Shown one piece after another: positions 27,974 through 37,625 of a DNA stretch of 64,000 bases. Source of the DNA: Spirosoma fluviale. Lineage in GTDB: Bacteria > Bacteroidota > Bacteroidia > Cytophagales > Spirosomataceae. The position numbers and the translations under genes were made by a program. The number at the start of each line of letters is the position of its first letter. Positions within the stretch are counted from its first letter, which is position 1. The DNA is taken from NCBI RefSeq assembly GCF_900230225.1, contig NZ_OCNH01000001.1:744001-808000 (forward strand), read 5' to 3'. The notes beneath the pieces were generated by a model that saw only the letters and a program-made list of their open reading frames with translations, was not told the origin of the DNA and did no database searches.

Positions 27974-29044
27974 TTAGTACGCCTTTGTTGCATACAAGGT
28001 CGTTCGCATACTCACCAGAATCTGCTCGATATGATGGAGGTCCGGGCGAACGGGCAGCGGGCTGGTTTGGGCAGCGGCATCAATCTGGTGCAATTTCTCT
28101 TCAGCCAGCGCCAGTAGTTCGTCATAGTCAAAAGCACCGGAACGGATGGCCAGTAACTCCTCCCGGTTTGGCCGACGGACAATCACCTGACCCGTTTGCA
28201 GGATTTCGAGTGCCATGTCGAGCAGCCGAAACGTATGCATCATGTTTTTGGCGTCGTAATTCTTGCCGTGTTCAACCGTATTCTCGTAACGGGCTGTATT
28301 GCGTTTTTCGACCCAATCCCAGTATTCCCGGTAGTCTTTACAGTAACTCGAATACACATCCTGATTGACGTACAAAAGGGCGACGGGCTCCAGATATACA
28401 GGTACACTGCTAAGTGAAACGGCGGTTGAGTCTTCGCTGAAAATCAGCCCCTGAAGGCCCAGGGAAGCCGTTTCGTCGTAAAACAGCGCGTACATGTCGC
28501 GGGCGTGCGGAATACTGACCAGGCCACATTGGGCGGCTTGCCGGTTGTGGGCCGACAGCCAGTCCAGAACCGGAATGGACTTTTGCCCGACTACAGCGTA
28601 GCAGAAGTGAAGTAATGATTTTCGTTCCGGCGGTAGCGGATTAACAATCTTTTTGTTCAGTCCCCGCGCTTTTTTGATCTGGCTGGCTGCGTAACCGGCA
28701 AAAGTATCCCGGCAGAGTTTCGACAGGAAGTCACTTACCCGCAATTGATCAAATAATGGATGCTTGTGAAGAATGCAGTCGGCGGGTGCGCAGAGAAGCT
28801 CCAGAATATTCGGGTTGTTTTTGGCGAGTAACTCAATGAACCGACGCAGTTCGTAAAAGATAACATCGTTTTTGGCATCGTTCACCTGCTCCACATAGCG
28901 GAGTCCATATAGGTCGGCCTGCGGCAGGATAAAAACACCCCGGATGTCGGTATCGGAAGAAGGTAAGTCTGTACCGTACGCACGGCTGCCACTAATACAC
29001 TCGAACAAAATTAGTTTACGGTTGCGCAGTTCCTGAATGGTCAT
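27974..29044 (-). CDS. RlaP-type nucleotidyltransferase (DNA polymerase beta superfamily)
   Basis: 356 residues. The nucleotidyltransferase core is seen at residues 17-40: GSRAYGTDLPSSDTDIRGV, giving the GS motif and the D-x-D metal ligands. A third acidic position probably lies near DVIFYELRRF. The remaining helical part contains HFCYAVVGQKS and a late AKNMMHTFRLLDMALEIL segment, as in PF10127 (YcgL/RlaP) proteins. Members of this family are predicted to transfer nucleotides to RNA or proteins, but reactions are poorly known. The same strand carries the RiPP-like pair 163 bp downstream; a functional link is not shown. Confidence 0.88.
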   Translation of the reverse strand: MTIQELRNRKLILFECISGSRAYGTDLPSSDTDIRGVFILPQADLYGLRYVEQVNDAKNDVIFYELRRFIELLAKNNPNILELLCAPADCILHKHPLFDQLRVSDFLSKLCRDTFAGYAASQIKKARGLNKKIVNPLPPERKSLLHFCYAVVGQKSIPVLDWLSAHNRQAAQCGLVSIPHARDMYALFYDETASLGLQGLIFSEDSTAVSLSSVPVYLEPVALLYVNQDVYSSYCKDYREYWDWVEKRNTARYENTVEHGKNYDAKNMMHTFRLLDMALEILQTGQVIVRRPNREELLAIRSGAFDYDELLALAEEKLHQIDAAAQTSPLPVRPDLHHIEQILVSMRTTLYATKAY

Positions 29045-29090
29045 GTGGAATTGGGGTAAGTTTCTGTTTAAGAAAGCCCTGAAAAAAGAT

Positions 29091-29120
29091 AAGGTTCCCC
29101 GATCTGTAGCGGAGAACCTT
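29091..29120 (-). terminator. Terminator for the minus-strand exported protein gene
   Basis: An 11-bp stem with one mismatch (29091-29101 with 29110-29120) and an 8-nt loop. Read on the minus strand, it is followed by a T-rich stretch (29080-29090 complement). It lies 100 bp beyond the stop codon at 29220. Confidence 0.75.
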
Positions 29121-29219
29121 ATACTGACTATTCCTAAACCCTTAACCTTTTCTACATGAAAAACTAACTTTTACTCTTTTCTGTTCCAAATCCTCCATTA
29201 ATTCAGGATTTGTAATAGC

Positions 29220-29660
29220 TTACTGAATGTCAGCTGCTTCTGCAACGGGCTGATTAACGTTCCAGAGGAAATTAATCATCCGGGTAGTATGGTCAACCTG
29301 ATTCATCCAGTGGCCGGCGTTTGCATTTTTATGCTTGGCCAGCGTATTCTGTACTTGAGCAGCTGATTCGTTGAACTTGGCACGTTCGGCGGGACTGAGA
29401 TTCAGCACAGCAGAAGGGCTTTGGTTGTACAACGAGACAACGCTCATAAAGTTTTGCCAATTGGTAGTCTGCGCAAACTTGGCAACGTTTTGTCCGATGT
29501 AAGCAGCGAACTGCTTTTGCGAACCGTTGACAAGCATAGCACTTGCCGGCTTGGAGGCTGCCGGGCTATCATCAATGTTGATGGTGGTAGCCGCGTTTGC
29601 CTGAGTAGTCACTAACCCTAATCCAAGAATGAGTGATGCAAAGATAACACGCGATTTCAT
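29220..29660 (-). CDS. Exported hypothetical protein, 146 aa
   Basis: Not recognised. A clean signal peptide (about 1-23, ending QANA) is followed by a mature helical domain of about 120 residues rich in Asn, Gln and Ala (VAKFAQTTNWQNFMSVV, LSPAERAKFNESAAQVQNTL). No cysteine lies in the mature part, and no transmembrane segment. It is monocistronic, with a likely promoter upstream and a terminator downstream. A periplasmic or extracellular role is all that can be said. Confidence 0.7.
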   Translation of the reverse strand: MKSRVIFASLILGLGLVTTQANAATTINIDDSPAASKPASAMLVNGSQKQFAAYIGQNVAKFAQTTNWQNFMSVVSLYNQSPSAVLNLSPAERAKFNESAAQVQNTLAKHKNANAGHWMNQVDHTTRMINFLWNVNQPVAEAADIQ

Positions 29661-29696
29661 TGTTTTGTTCTATTTTGTTTTCAATCAGATAACACA

Positions 29697-29726
29697 CAAA
29701 TGTCTATAGAAAGTTTGAAATGCCAA
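29697..29726 (-). promoter_or_regulatory. Candidate promoter of the 146-aa exported protein
   Basis: On the minus strand GACATTTG (29704-29697) is one base from TAnnTTTG, and TTG (29726-29724) lies 19 bp upstream of it. The start codon is 36 bp downstream. Confidence 0.4.
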
Positions 29727-29900
29727 GCGCACATTATGTCCATGTCAAAATTTTATTCCGAATATAATGCCGTAATTAATGGACTTTAGATTAAATTAAG
29801 GAATTAAGTCGAATTAGACGAAATATTATTTTAATATTATGGTTAGTTCCTATGAGTTTATATTTTTCCGGAAAAGTGCAATTTTCTTTAAAAAGTTATA

Positions 29901-30461
29901 TCATTGGTTGTAATTATTCATGGCCATCTGTATGCCCATAGTACAAAAACTCAGCGCTGCATTGCCTGCTCGGTCCAAATAGTCCGGTAATTGAATCAAT
30001 TCGTCTTCCGGAAACTGCCCCAACACGAAATCAACCTGACGTCCTTTCGAGAAATTATTGCCAATTCCTACCCGTAGTCGGGCGTACTCCTGAGTGCCTA
30101 AAACTTCGTCGATGTGTTTCAGCCCATTATGGCCACCGGGCGAACCTTTGGGCTTCAACCGCAGCTTTCCAAAAGGTAAATCTTTATCGTCGGTGATAAT
30201 TAGTATGTTTTCAATGGGAATATTCTCCTGCTTCATGTAATAGGACACCGCCTTGCCACTCAGGTTCATGTAGGTGGTTGGTTTTACAAAAAACAGCTGT
30301 TTGCCTTTGTGCTGCCATTTGGCCGTATAGGCAAGGCGCGTCATGGAAAAGCTGAAGTCGTTCTGAGCCGCCAGCCGGTCGAGAACCATAAAGCCAGCAT
30401 TGTGGCGGGTAAGTGCATACTCCGGGCCAATATTGCCCAGACCAACGAGTAGGAATTTCAT
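29901..30461 (-). CDS. pth: Peptidyl-tRNA hydrolase
   Basis: 186 residues from the ATG at 30461; the frame extends to a TTG at 30467 but the ATG gives the usual MKFLLVGLGNIG start. Pth cleaves the ester bond of peptidyl-tRNAs released from stalled ribosomes. Family landmarks are N10, catalytic H20 in LTRHNAGF, the YMNLSGKAV motif, the DDKDLPFGKLR segment with the conserved aspartate, and the SPGGHNGLKHI glycine-rich loop. It starts 6 bp downstream of the T9SS cargo gene stop, so the two are probably co-transcribed, although their roles are unrelated. Confidence 0.97.
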   Translation of the reverse strand: MKFLLVGLGNIGPEYALTRHNAGFMVLDRLAAQNDFSFSMTRLAYTAKWQHKGKQLFFVKPTTYMNLSGKAVSYYMKQENIPIENILIITDDKDLPFGKLRLKPKGSPGGHNGLKHIDEVLGTQEYARLRVGIGNNFSKGRQVDFVLGQFPEDELIQLPDYLDRAGNAALSFCTMGIQMAMNNYNQ

Positions 30462-30467
30462 AAACAA

Positions 30468-32327
30468 TCAATGTAAAAGGGCAATTGATTGGCGATAGGT
30501 CATCTGGGTGCCATCCAGAAACTGACAGTCGAGCCGGTATGAATACATACCTGCGGCTACTGGCTGATCGTTCAACTGACCGTCCCAGAGCGATTCGCCA
30601 CTTGCGAGGGCAAAATTAGCACGATTATACAGGACTGCACCCCAGCGGTCATAAACAATAAAGTTGGTCACCTGCACAGACCTAATCGCGAAGTAAACGG
30701 TTAAGGCGTCATTCAAACCGTCGTGGTTGGGGGAGAAAGCCGTTGGCAGGTAGATTCGGTTGGCGCAGTCAGATACGATTGAAATTGTCCGGGTAAGTTC
30801 ACAATTGGTATCATCCCGGACCGTGAGCGTATAGGAGCCATCTTTGAGGCCGGAAAAATCAGGGCCGCTTTGAAAGGTCTTGCCGTCGATGGCATAGCTG
30901 AGTGCGGAGGTCGTGCTGCCGGTCGAAATCCGGACAGTACCTGTTTGTTCGCCACAAGCCGAGGGAGTCGTTTGGATAGCGTCGATCCTGGGACCGCTGC
31001 TGCCATCAATTCTCACTGGCTGACTAAGCGTACAGCCGCTGCTGTCTTTGACAACAAGTGTATACGAACCTAGCGGCAGGTCTATAAAAAAGGATCTGGC
31101 CTGAAACGGTCGGCCATCCAGAGAATACTGAACCGGGTTTCGCCCGCCCGTTACTGTCACGCCCACCTGCCCGTTGGCCTGTCCGCAGGTGGTGGGAATA
31201 ATAGTCGTGTTCAGGATCGTTATCGGGGTAAAGCCAGGCAGGCTAAGGGCTTTGTTCACCTCACAGCCGTTGGCGTCGCGTACCCGAACGGTGTACGTGC
31301 CGCCAGGCAGGTTTGTGAATGTTGGGCTGGCCTGATAACTAACGCCGTAATTGATGGAATAGGTGAGGGGAGGCTTTCCACCCGTAGCGACCATCATAAC
31401 GGTGCCGTTGGCTGTTTCGCAGCGTGGTGGCGTACTCTGCACACTGCTGACGGTGGGTGCCGAATCGGCGGTGACGGTAACCGATTGTTCCGTTTGACAA
31501 CCGCCGGTATCTTTGGCAACTACGGTATAAGAGCCAGGTGATAAGCCTGTAAAAAGGGGAATGGTCTGGAAGGCACCCTGGTTAAGTTTGTACTGCCAGC
31601 CTGTTGTGCCCGCCCCAATTACCTCAATGGACCCGCTGGTTTTGTCGCAGCCTGTGTTGACAATGGTTGTCTTGAAGGCCGGTTCGCTCAGGGTTACGGT
31701 CACAGGAACCGGCGGACTCTCATTGTTATATAACGTCTGGGTGACGTAGAACGTAGTTGTCTGGGTAATCTGAGGACTGAATGAGTTACCCGTCGCCAGG
31801 ACACTGGTTTTGGCGGCCGAGCTGTACCAGCGGATATTTTTACCCGTAATGACCAGATTAACGGGTTTGCCTTTACAATAGGTAGTACCCGATTTTAGCA
31901 CAATCCGGTACAGTTCCACCTTCCCATTCGAGGCATCCAGGCAGGTTGTTCCATTCACGATGTTCTCGTAGGTGCCGGTTAAACTTTCCTCAGTTGGGTT
32001 GTAAGTCATCGTGCCACGCCAGAAGCAGATATTTTTAACGGCGGTATTGCCCTGCTGGTCCGATTCACTAAACTTCACCGATGAGCCTGTAACCTGTCCC
32101 GCAATGTAGGCCAATCCGCCAAAAGGCAATTGAGGGTCAGCTGTTTGGGCAGTTCCGCTCAGCGTAGTGCCCATCTGGGTAAGCGTCATGGTGTAGTTAT
32201 AGACAGCCTGGTTGGGATTGGCCGGGTAGGTAACGCCCAGCCAAAAACCGCTCATGTTCTGGGCGTTGCTCACAGAAAGCCCTAGTCCAGCTACTACTAG
32301 TAGACCAATAAACGTCCGAAGGCCCAT
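30468..32327 (-). CDS. SprB-repeat protein with gliding-type T9SS C-terminal sorting domain
   Basis: 619 residues. The order is: signal peptide (about 1-22, ending SNAQ), a globular N-terminal domain (about 25-165), an Ig/PKD-like segment (about 165-225), four SprB-like repeats of about 74 residues (about 226-523), and a C-terminal domain (about 525-619) opening IYLPTAFSPNHDGLNDAL and containing VYDRWGAVLYN. This matches the CHU_C/TIGR04131 type B sorting signal for the type IX secretion system. Each repeat carries the GSYTV/GTYTV turn and a conserved cysteine pair. The product is probably exported to the cell surface; its ligand is unknown. Confidence 0.93.
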   Translation of the reverse strand: MGLRTFIGLLVVAGLGLSVSNAQNMSGFWLGVTYPANPNQAVYNYTMTLTQMGTTLSGTAQTADPQLPFGGLAYIAGQVTGSSVKFSESDQQGNTAVKNICFWRGTMTYNPTEESLTGTYENIVNGTTCLDASNGKVELYRIVLKSGTTYCKGKPVNLVITGKNIRWYSSAAKTSVLATGNSFSPQITQTTTFYVTQTLYNNESPPVPVTVTLSEPAFKTTIVNTGCDKTSGSIEVIGAGTTGWQYKLNQGAFQTIPLFTGLSPGSYTVVAKDTGGCQTEQSVTVTADSAPTVSSVQSTPPRCETANGTVMMVATGGKPPLTYSINYGVSYQASPTFTNLPGGTYTVRVRDANGCEVNKALSLPGFTPITILNTTIIPTTCGQANGQVGVTVTGGRNPVQYSLDGRPFQARSFFIDLPLGSYTLVVKDSSGCTLSQPVRIDGSSGPRIDAIQTTPSACGEQTGTVRISTGSTTSALSYAIDGKTFQSGPDFSGLKDGSYTLTVRDDTNCELTRTISIVSDCANRIYLPTAFSPNHDGLNDALTVYFAIRSVQVTNFIVYDRWGAVLYNRANFALASGESLWDGQLNDQPVAAGMYSYRLDCQFLDGTQMTYRQSIALLH

Positions 32328-32445
32328 GCGCCGGGAGTTTTACAGAAGGTACGTCAACGGTACAAAGAAACGAAAAAGGGACAGTATACTACTTTTGTGA
32401 GCGGTACAGACCGGTAAATGACCGACTTACTACTATTTTTACCCC

Positions 32446-32985
32446 ATGAATCAACAACGTCTAATTCTGTCCAGTCCACTGCTCGAAATTGTTGTGAGCC
32501 GACTGGCCCAGCAACTCATCGAAAACTACCAGGATTTTGGAGATACCGTTATTCTGGGTATGCAGCCGAGGGGAATTTACTTTGCCGAGCGCGTAGCCCG
32601 TGAACTGAATCGTATAGTGGGTTACACCGTGCCGCTGGGTTATCTGGACGCAACGTTTTACCGGGATGATTTCCGACGGCGCGATACGCCCCTTCGGGCT
32701 AATACTACCAACGTTCCGTTTATTATTGAGAACAAACGTGTTATTCTTATTGACGATGTACTGGCAACCGGTCGGATGGTGCGGGCTGCTTTGGACGCGA
32801 TGACCGCTTTTGGTCGGCCCCGTAAAGTCGAACTTCTGGTACTGATCGATCGTCGCTATAACCGGGATTTGCCCATCAAGCCAGATTACACCGGCAAGCG
32901 CGTAAATACGCTGGAGTCGCAGCAGGTTTTGGTCGAATGGACGGAGCAGGGTGCCGAGGCCGACCTAATCTGGTTAGTAGGTTAA
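32446..32985 (+). CDS. pyrR: PyrR-type regulator / uracil phosphoribosyltransferase
   Basis: 179 residues, the usual PyrR length. The PRPP-binding loop ILIDDVLATGRMVRAAL, GMQPRGIYFAERVA and YRDDFRRRD segments are typical. PyrR enzymes make UMP from uracil and PRPP, and in many bacteria also bind pyr mRNA. No pyrimidine biosynthesis gene is adjacent, and no attenuator was recognised, so only the enzymatic role is safe. It is divergent from the SprB-repeat gene across 118 bp. Confidence 0.9.
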   Translation: MNQQRLILSSPLLEIVVSRLAQQLIENYQDFGDTVILGMQPRGIYFAERVARELNRIVGYTVPLGYLDATFYRDDFRRRDTPLRANTTNVPFIIENKRVILIDDVLATGRMVRAALDAMTAFGRPRKVELLVLIDRRYNRDLPIKPDYTGKRVNTLESQQVLVEWTEQGAEADLIWLVG

Positions 32986-33054
32986 CCTATTTTTTATGTA
33001 GACAACTACTTAGGAGGTATAATTACTTATAAACAAGGAGTAATAAATTAATTA

Positions 33055-33112
33055 GCCTTTTGTAACGGTTAATACAGGATATTCAACAACTTAGTGCCTT
33101 TTTGTAACGGTT
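33055..33112. repeat. Short direct repeat upstream of the DUF5686 gene
   Basis: GCCTTTTGTAACGGTT (33055-33070) recurs with one extra T at 33096-33112, about 41 bp apart, close to four helical turns. It lies 82 bp upstream of the next start codon. It could be a tandem regulator site or a chance duplication. Confidence 0.5.
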
Positions 33113-33193
33113 GAGTCGGCATCAATACCTATGAACCTTTGTATTTATGTTATCTTCGCCTGAAAAAATAGGACAATAAAGACACCGGAACGC

Positions 33194-35767
33194 TTGAAGA
33201 CACCGTTACATCCACTACTATTTTTTCTGTTATTATTACTCATCGGGTTTGTCACGGAAATACAGGCCCAGACAGTATATACAGTTACCGGTTTGGTTAC
33301 CGATGCCCACACGGGCGACCCAATCCCTTTTGCCAGTGTAGCCTTGGTAGGACGCCGGAGTGGAACCCTTACCGACGAAAAAGGCCGCTTCTCCCTGGTT
33401 GTCAAAATTTTGTCGGATTCGCTGGCCGTGAGTTCGATGGGGTACAAACCCCTGCGCCGGGCTATTGATCCGGAACGGGTTTCGCAGGCGGTTGATTTCA
33501 AGCTCGAATCGGGCGGCAATGCCCTTCAGGAAGTGACCGTGCGAGCGGGCGAAAATCCGGCTTGGCGCGTGTTGCGCCAGCTTCGGAAAAATCGCTCCAT
33601 GAACGACCGCAAACGGCTGGCGGCCTACGAATACGATAGTTATGTAAAAACCGAGATTGCGCTGAGCCACGTTACGGATCGTATGCGGAAGAATCCGCTT
33701 ATCAAACGGATCAATGAAGCGATGAGCAAGCACGACTCCATTGTCGATAGCGAAGGCCACCGGGTGTTACCGCTGCTGGCGTCGGAGTCCGTATCCCGTT
33801 ATTATTATAGAGCGAGCCCAGAGCGCAAACGCGAAGACATTCGTAAAACCCGCATCAAAGGGGTAGCCGTCGACGATGCCGGGCTCAGCTCGCAGTTGCT
33901 GGGCGGGACGAATCTGGTCAGCCAGAACTTTTACGAAAACTACATTCCTATTCTGGGAAAAGATTTTGCCTCGCCCATTGGCGATAACTGGAAAAACTGG
34001 TACGAGTTTTTCCTGGCTGATACCACCCAGATTGGCGATCATATCTGTTACGAAATTCAATTCGACCCCAAACGGCCCGAAGATCTCGCCTTTACGGGTA
34101 AAGCCTGGATCGATACCACCTCATTTGCCCTGTGCCAGATTGAAACCCGAATTGGGAAAGGGGCTAACCTGAACTATGTGCGTGACCTGACCATTGAGCA
34201 GGAACTGGAGAGTACAGTCGATTCATCGGCTGGCGGATCAACTACCGCCGGTTGGTTGCCGGTGAGTATTCACCTTAACGCTGATCTGACGGGTGTGGGT
34301 AAACAATCCCTTGGCTTACGGGCGAAAGTTACCCTCCGAAATAGCAATATCAGTGTAAACAGGCCCCATCCAACGTCGTTCTATGAGCAGCCAATTGAGC
34401 CCAGTGATACCGTAGCCACAAGCAACGAAGCCTATTGGCATACGGTTCAGAGTACGCTCGCCGGTGCCGATTCACTGAACAAGGAAGACCAGAAAACCCG
34501 GCAGGTAATTGAAAAACTGCGGGCTGTTCCAGCCGTGAAAATGGCCGAAGCTGTCGGGCAGGTTGCCGTTACCGGATTCTATAAAGTGGGTGGTTTCGAT
34601 CTTGGCCCTTACCCGTATCTATTTGCCGTTAACAGTGTAGAAGGCCTACGCACACGAATCGGGTTTCGGACTAATGATCAATTTAGCCGAAACTGGATTT
34701 TGAGGGGGTATCTGGCCTATGGAACGCTGGACAATCGATTTAAATACAGTGGCGAAATAAGTTACCTGTTCTCCCGGCAGCACTGGACTATAGCGGGCGT
34801 TCGGATTGCGGATGATCTGGAGCGGCTTGGACTGACGCCCGAATTAATTGGTGGTAACCGGATTTTTTATGCCATGAGCCGATTTGGCCGCTACCGGGGA
34901 GGTTACCACAGTTACCAGAAAGAGGCTTACGTTAAAACAGAGCCCGTTAAAGGGATTCTGCTAACGGCTACGCTGGGAACCCGGACCTTCGACCCCGTAT
35001 TCCCATTCCACTACCGCGTTCAACCCGAGCTGGGCGATCAGTCGGCCTTGCAGTCGGATATATTCGACGCCTACTGGTCGATTGAAGCGCGGCTGGCCCG
35101 GAAAGAGAAATACCTGATGGATGGCAATGACCGGATCACGCTGGGCACAAAACGCGCTCCTATACTTACTATTCGGTATACGCATGGCTCTCAGGCACTG
35201 GGCGGTCAATACAACTATGATCGGTTTAACCTGCGGGCGCAGCAAACGTTTCGGTTAGGCCCCCTTGGTCGGACAACCTACCTGCTGTCTGCAGGTTTTA
35301 CGCCCTCAACGCTGCCGGCTCCGTTGTTGTTTCCGCACATTGGTAATCCAACGCCCCTGCTGACTACCAACACCTTTAACCGGATGCAGTTTTACGAGTT
35401 TGTGAGTGACCGCTTTGTTGCGGTGCATATCCAGCACCGCTTCGAGGGATTACTCTTTAATCGGATTCCCGGTATCAGAAAATTAAACTGGCGCTTAATT
35501 GCCAATATCGATGCACTTTGGGGAGGGCAACGGAAGGCGAATCGGGATGTTGAGTCGTTCAAACTGTTGCCTGGAGGAACACGGCCTATTTACTTCGGAA
35601 GCCTCGATGGAAATAAACCCTATATGGAGCTGGGATATGGAATCGATAATATTTTTAAGATCGTTCGCATTCAGGCTATCCACCGGCTCAATTACCTGAA
35701 CGATAGCCCGAATGGGCTGCCGATCGGTTCCTTCGCGTTAAAAGCGTCCGCTTCGTTTAGTTTTTAA
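33194..35767 (+). CDS. DUF5686 / CarboxypepD_reg-like outer-membrane protein
   Basis: 857 residues. The start is a TTG at 33194: an in-frame stop at 33161 and no ATG in between leave it as the best start, and it opens directly into a signal peptide (about 1-26, ending IQAQ). A CarboxypepD_reg-like domain (about 29-112) is followed by the long DUF5686 region, which ends in barrel-like strands and a terminal phenylalanine (ASASFSF). Family members are common surface or outer-membrane proteins of Bacteroidota with no firm function. It stands alone. Confidence 0.88.
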   Translation: MKTPLHPLLFFLLLLLIGFVTEIQAQTVYTVTGLVTDAHTGDPIPFASVALVGRRSGTLTDEKGRFSLVVKILSDSLAVSSMGYKPLRRAIDPERVSQAVDFKLESGGNALQEVTVRAGENPAWRVLRQLRKNRSMNDRKRLAAYEYDSYVKTEIALSHVTDRMRKNPLIKRINEAMSKHDSIVDSEGHRVLPLLASESVSRYYYRASPERKREDIRKTRIKGVAVDDAGLSSQLLGGTNLVSQNFYENYIPILGKDFASPIGDNWKNWYEFFLADTTQIGDHICYEIQFDPKRPEDLAFTGKAWIDTTSFALCQIETRIGKGANLNYVRDLTIEQELESTVDSSAGGSTTAGWLPVSIHLNADLTGVGKQSLGLRAKVTLRNSNISVNRPHPTSFYEQPIEPSDTVATSNEAYWHTVQSTLAGADSLNKEDQKTRQVIEKLRAVPAVKMAEAVGQVAVTGFYKVGGFDLGPYPYLFAVNSVEGLRTRIGFRTNDQFSRNWILRGYLAYGTLDNRFKYSGEISYLFSRQHWTIAGVRIADDLERLGLTPELIGGNRIFYAMSRFGRYRGGYHSYQKEAYVKTEPVKGILLTATLGTRTFDPVFPFHYRVQPELGDQSALQSDIFDAYWSIEARLARKEKYLMDGNDRITLGTKRAPILTIRYTHGSQALGGQYNYDRFNLRAQQTFRLGPLGRTTYLLSAGFTPSTLPAPLLFPHIGNPTPLLTTNTFNRMQFYEFVSDRFVAVHIQHRFEGLLFNRIPGIRKLNWRLIANIDALWGGQRKANRDVESFKLLPGGTRPIYFGSLDGNKPYMELGYGIDNIFKIVRIQAIHRLNYLNDSPNGLPIGSFALKASASFSF

Positions 35768-35828
35768 CCAGCTGCGCAATCAATTACGGCCGTAGCGGGT
35801 TACTATAAGCAAACTAAATTGGCTGAAA

Positions 35829-36674
35829 ATGTCCCTTGTTGCGCCGGTTACCGTCCATAAAATTTTGGGTGAAACCCTTTCGGAAGCTCCCGATTTGCTT
35901 GCCGTAGAAGAACCGCTGGAGATCCGTCTGGGATTCGGACCGGCTACCAGTCGGGAGCAGCGTTCTGTGTCGGTTACGATGCGGACGCCCGGCCATGATG
36001 AAGAACTGGCCATGGGCTTTTTGTTCACCGAAGGCATCATCCAGCGCCGGACCGATGTAGTTTCTTGCCGACATTGTGTTCAGGATGCCGACAAAGAAGG
36101 TAATGTGCTCCGGGTAGAGCTGCACCCCGATGTCGTTGTCGACTGGGCGCGGCTGGAACGAAATACGTTTACCTCCTCCAGTTGCGGCCTCTGCGGAAAA
36201 GCCACCATCGAAGCGGTTATGGCACTTACGCCGGGCCCGCTATCGAGCAACTTCTCGGTTGAAGCAGCCGTTCTCCATGCGTTACCGGATCGGGTTCGCC
36301 AGATACAACAGGCGTTTGCTTACACAGGCGGTATCCATGCTGCTGCCTTGTTCGATGCAGATGGTAAGCTCCTGCTCGTTCGGGAGGACATTGGCCGTCA
36401 TAATGCGCTGGACAAACTTATTGGGGCGGCTTTCTGGCAAAACTGGCTTCCGCTAGACCAATTCGGTATTTTTCTGAGCGGCCGGATCGGCGTTGAACTG
36501 GTACAGAAAAGCTGGCTGGCTGGCGTTCCCATGCTGGCTGCCGTAGGTGCCCCGTCGAGCCTGGCGGTTCAGATGGCGAAAGAAGCCCAAATGACAATGG
36601 CCGGGTTTGTCCGCAACAACCGCTTCAATCTGTACAGCGAACCGAAACGAGTAGGGATAAACCAATTGGTTTAA
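35829..36674 (+). CDS. fdhD: Formate dehydrogenase accessory sulfurtransferase FdhD
   Basis: 281 residues. FdhD passes sulfur from the cysteine desulfurase IscS to the bis-MGD molybdenum cofactor so that formate dehydrogenase becomes active. The mobile loop SSSCGLCGK carries C119 and C122. Further family marks are TPGHDEELAMGFLFTEGI, YTGGIHAAAL and REDIGRHNALDK. No formate dehydrogenase or molybdopterin gene lies in the window, so its client must be encoded elsewhere. It starts 61 bp after the DUF5686 gene. Confidence 0.96.
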   Translation: MSLVAPVTVHKILGETLSEAPDLLAVEEPLEIRLGFGPATSREQRSVSVTMRTPGHDEELAMGFLFTEGIIQRRTDVVSCRHCVQDADKEGNVLRVELHPDVVVDWARLERNTFTSSSCGLCGKATIEAVMALTPGPLSSNFSVEAAVLHALPDRVRQIQQAFAYTGGIHAAALFDADGKLLLVREDIGRHNALDKLIGAAFWQNWLPLDQFGIFLSGRIGVELVQKSWLAGVPMLAAVGAPSSLAVQMAKEAQMTMAGFVRNNRFNLYSEPKRVGINQLV

Positions 36675-36703
36675 GGGTTCTGCAGGTCAGCTCATAAACC
36701 TGA

Positions 36704-37576
36704 TCAGGCCGGAGCCGGAACCAACATGGTCAATGCACCCGGTTTTATGGCGGCTTTGAGACTTGTAATGCGCCCCCTATATTCACCGTCGATCTGAAAA
36801 TACGCCTTCCGGTGGGTTTCAATGGTGACAGATGTGGCCGGGTAAATTTCTATATTCTTAGGATTAAAAGGCTGATAGCGCCAGAAGAGCTTAATGATTT
36901 CCCAGAACGACAATCGACGGAAGATGACGACTTCAAACTTACCATCGAAAGGCGTACCATCGGGGTTGATAACGGCTCCTGTGCCGTACATGCGGGCATT
37001 GGCCAGTACAATCATGACGGCGGCCCGCTGCACACACTCATCACCAATTGTAACGGCTACCCGGAGTAATCGCCGTTTCTGAAGCACATTGACCACGCTT
37101 CGAAGATAGCCAAGCTTACCACGCAGGTTGTTTTTTTCGTAATGTTGCACCAACTGGGCGTTTAGGCCAATATCACTCAAATGCAAACAAATGTCGTTGT
37201 CGTTAACAGCTATAATGTCAGTAGCTTTCTCAATTCCATTGATCAGCACATCAAGACTGCCCTGAACATCGGGCGGAATGCCTAGTTCGCGCGCCATTCC
37301 GTTGGCCGAACCGGCGGGCAAAACACCCAGGGGAATACCGCTACCGAGCAGACGTGTGGCCACAATCTTAATGGTTCCATCGCCCCCAACGGCAACGACA
37401 CGGTTGGGTTTGTGCTGGTCGATTTGCTGGCGAATTGTTTCATCATCGGTTTTCCCATTCAAGTGAAACAGGTGAACGGTATGGGGCTTATCGGCAAAGA
37501 AAGTATGGATACCTTCTTCCCAGGCTGTTTTCTCTTCCCCGCCCGAAACGGGGTTAATGGCGAATAAAAAGGTCAA
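36704..37576 (-). CDS. Diacylglycerol/lipid kinase family protein
   Basis: 290 residues, the length of a DagK/YegS/LCB5-type kinase. The nucleotide site is clear: GGDGT at 64-68 and PAGSANGMAREL from 87. The C-terminal lobe holds GTGAVINPDGTPFDGKFEVV and IDGEYRG. Such enzymes phosphorylate diacylglycerol, phosphatidylglycerol or sphingoid bases at the inner membrane. It is divergent from a phosphatidate-phosphatase-like gene only 49 bp away. Substrate unknown. Confidence 0.9.
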   Translation of the reverse strand: MTFLFAINPVSGGEEKTAWEEGIHTFFADKPHTVHLFHLNGKTDDETIRQQIDQHKPNRVVAVGGDGTIKIVATRLLGSGIPLGVLPAGSANGMARELGIPPDVQGSLDVLINGIEKATDIIAVNDNDICLHLSDIGLNAQLVQHYEKNNLRGKLGYLRSVVNVLQKRRLLRVAVTIGDECVQRAAVMIVLANARMYGTGAVINPDGTPFDGKFEVVIFRRLSFWEIIKLFWRYQPFNPKNIEIYPATSVTIETHRKAYFQIDGEYRGRITSLKAAIKPGALTMLVPAPA

Positions 37577-37625
37577 CTTCTGTGTCGATTATGTGTTATA
37601 AGATGGCTAGTACTGACTGAACGTT

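Noticed and set aside
27974..29044. Nucleotidyltransferase as a toxin-antitoxin (MNT/HEPN) toxin or RiPP-locus member
   Set aside because: No HEPN partner is adjacent, the protein is long and RlaP-like, and 163 bp separate it from the peptide gene.
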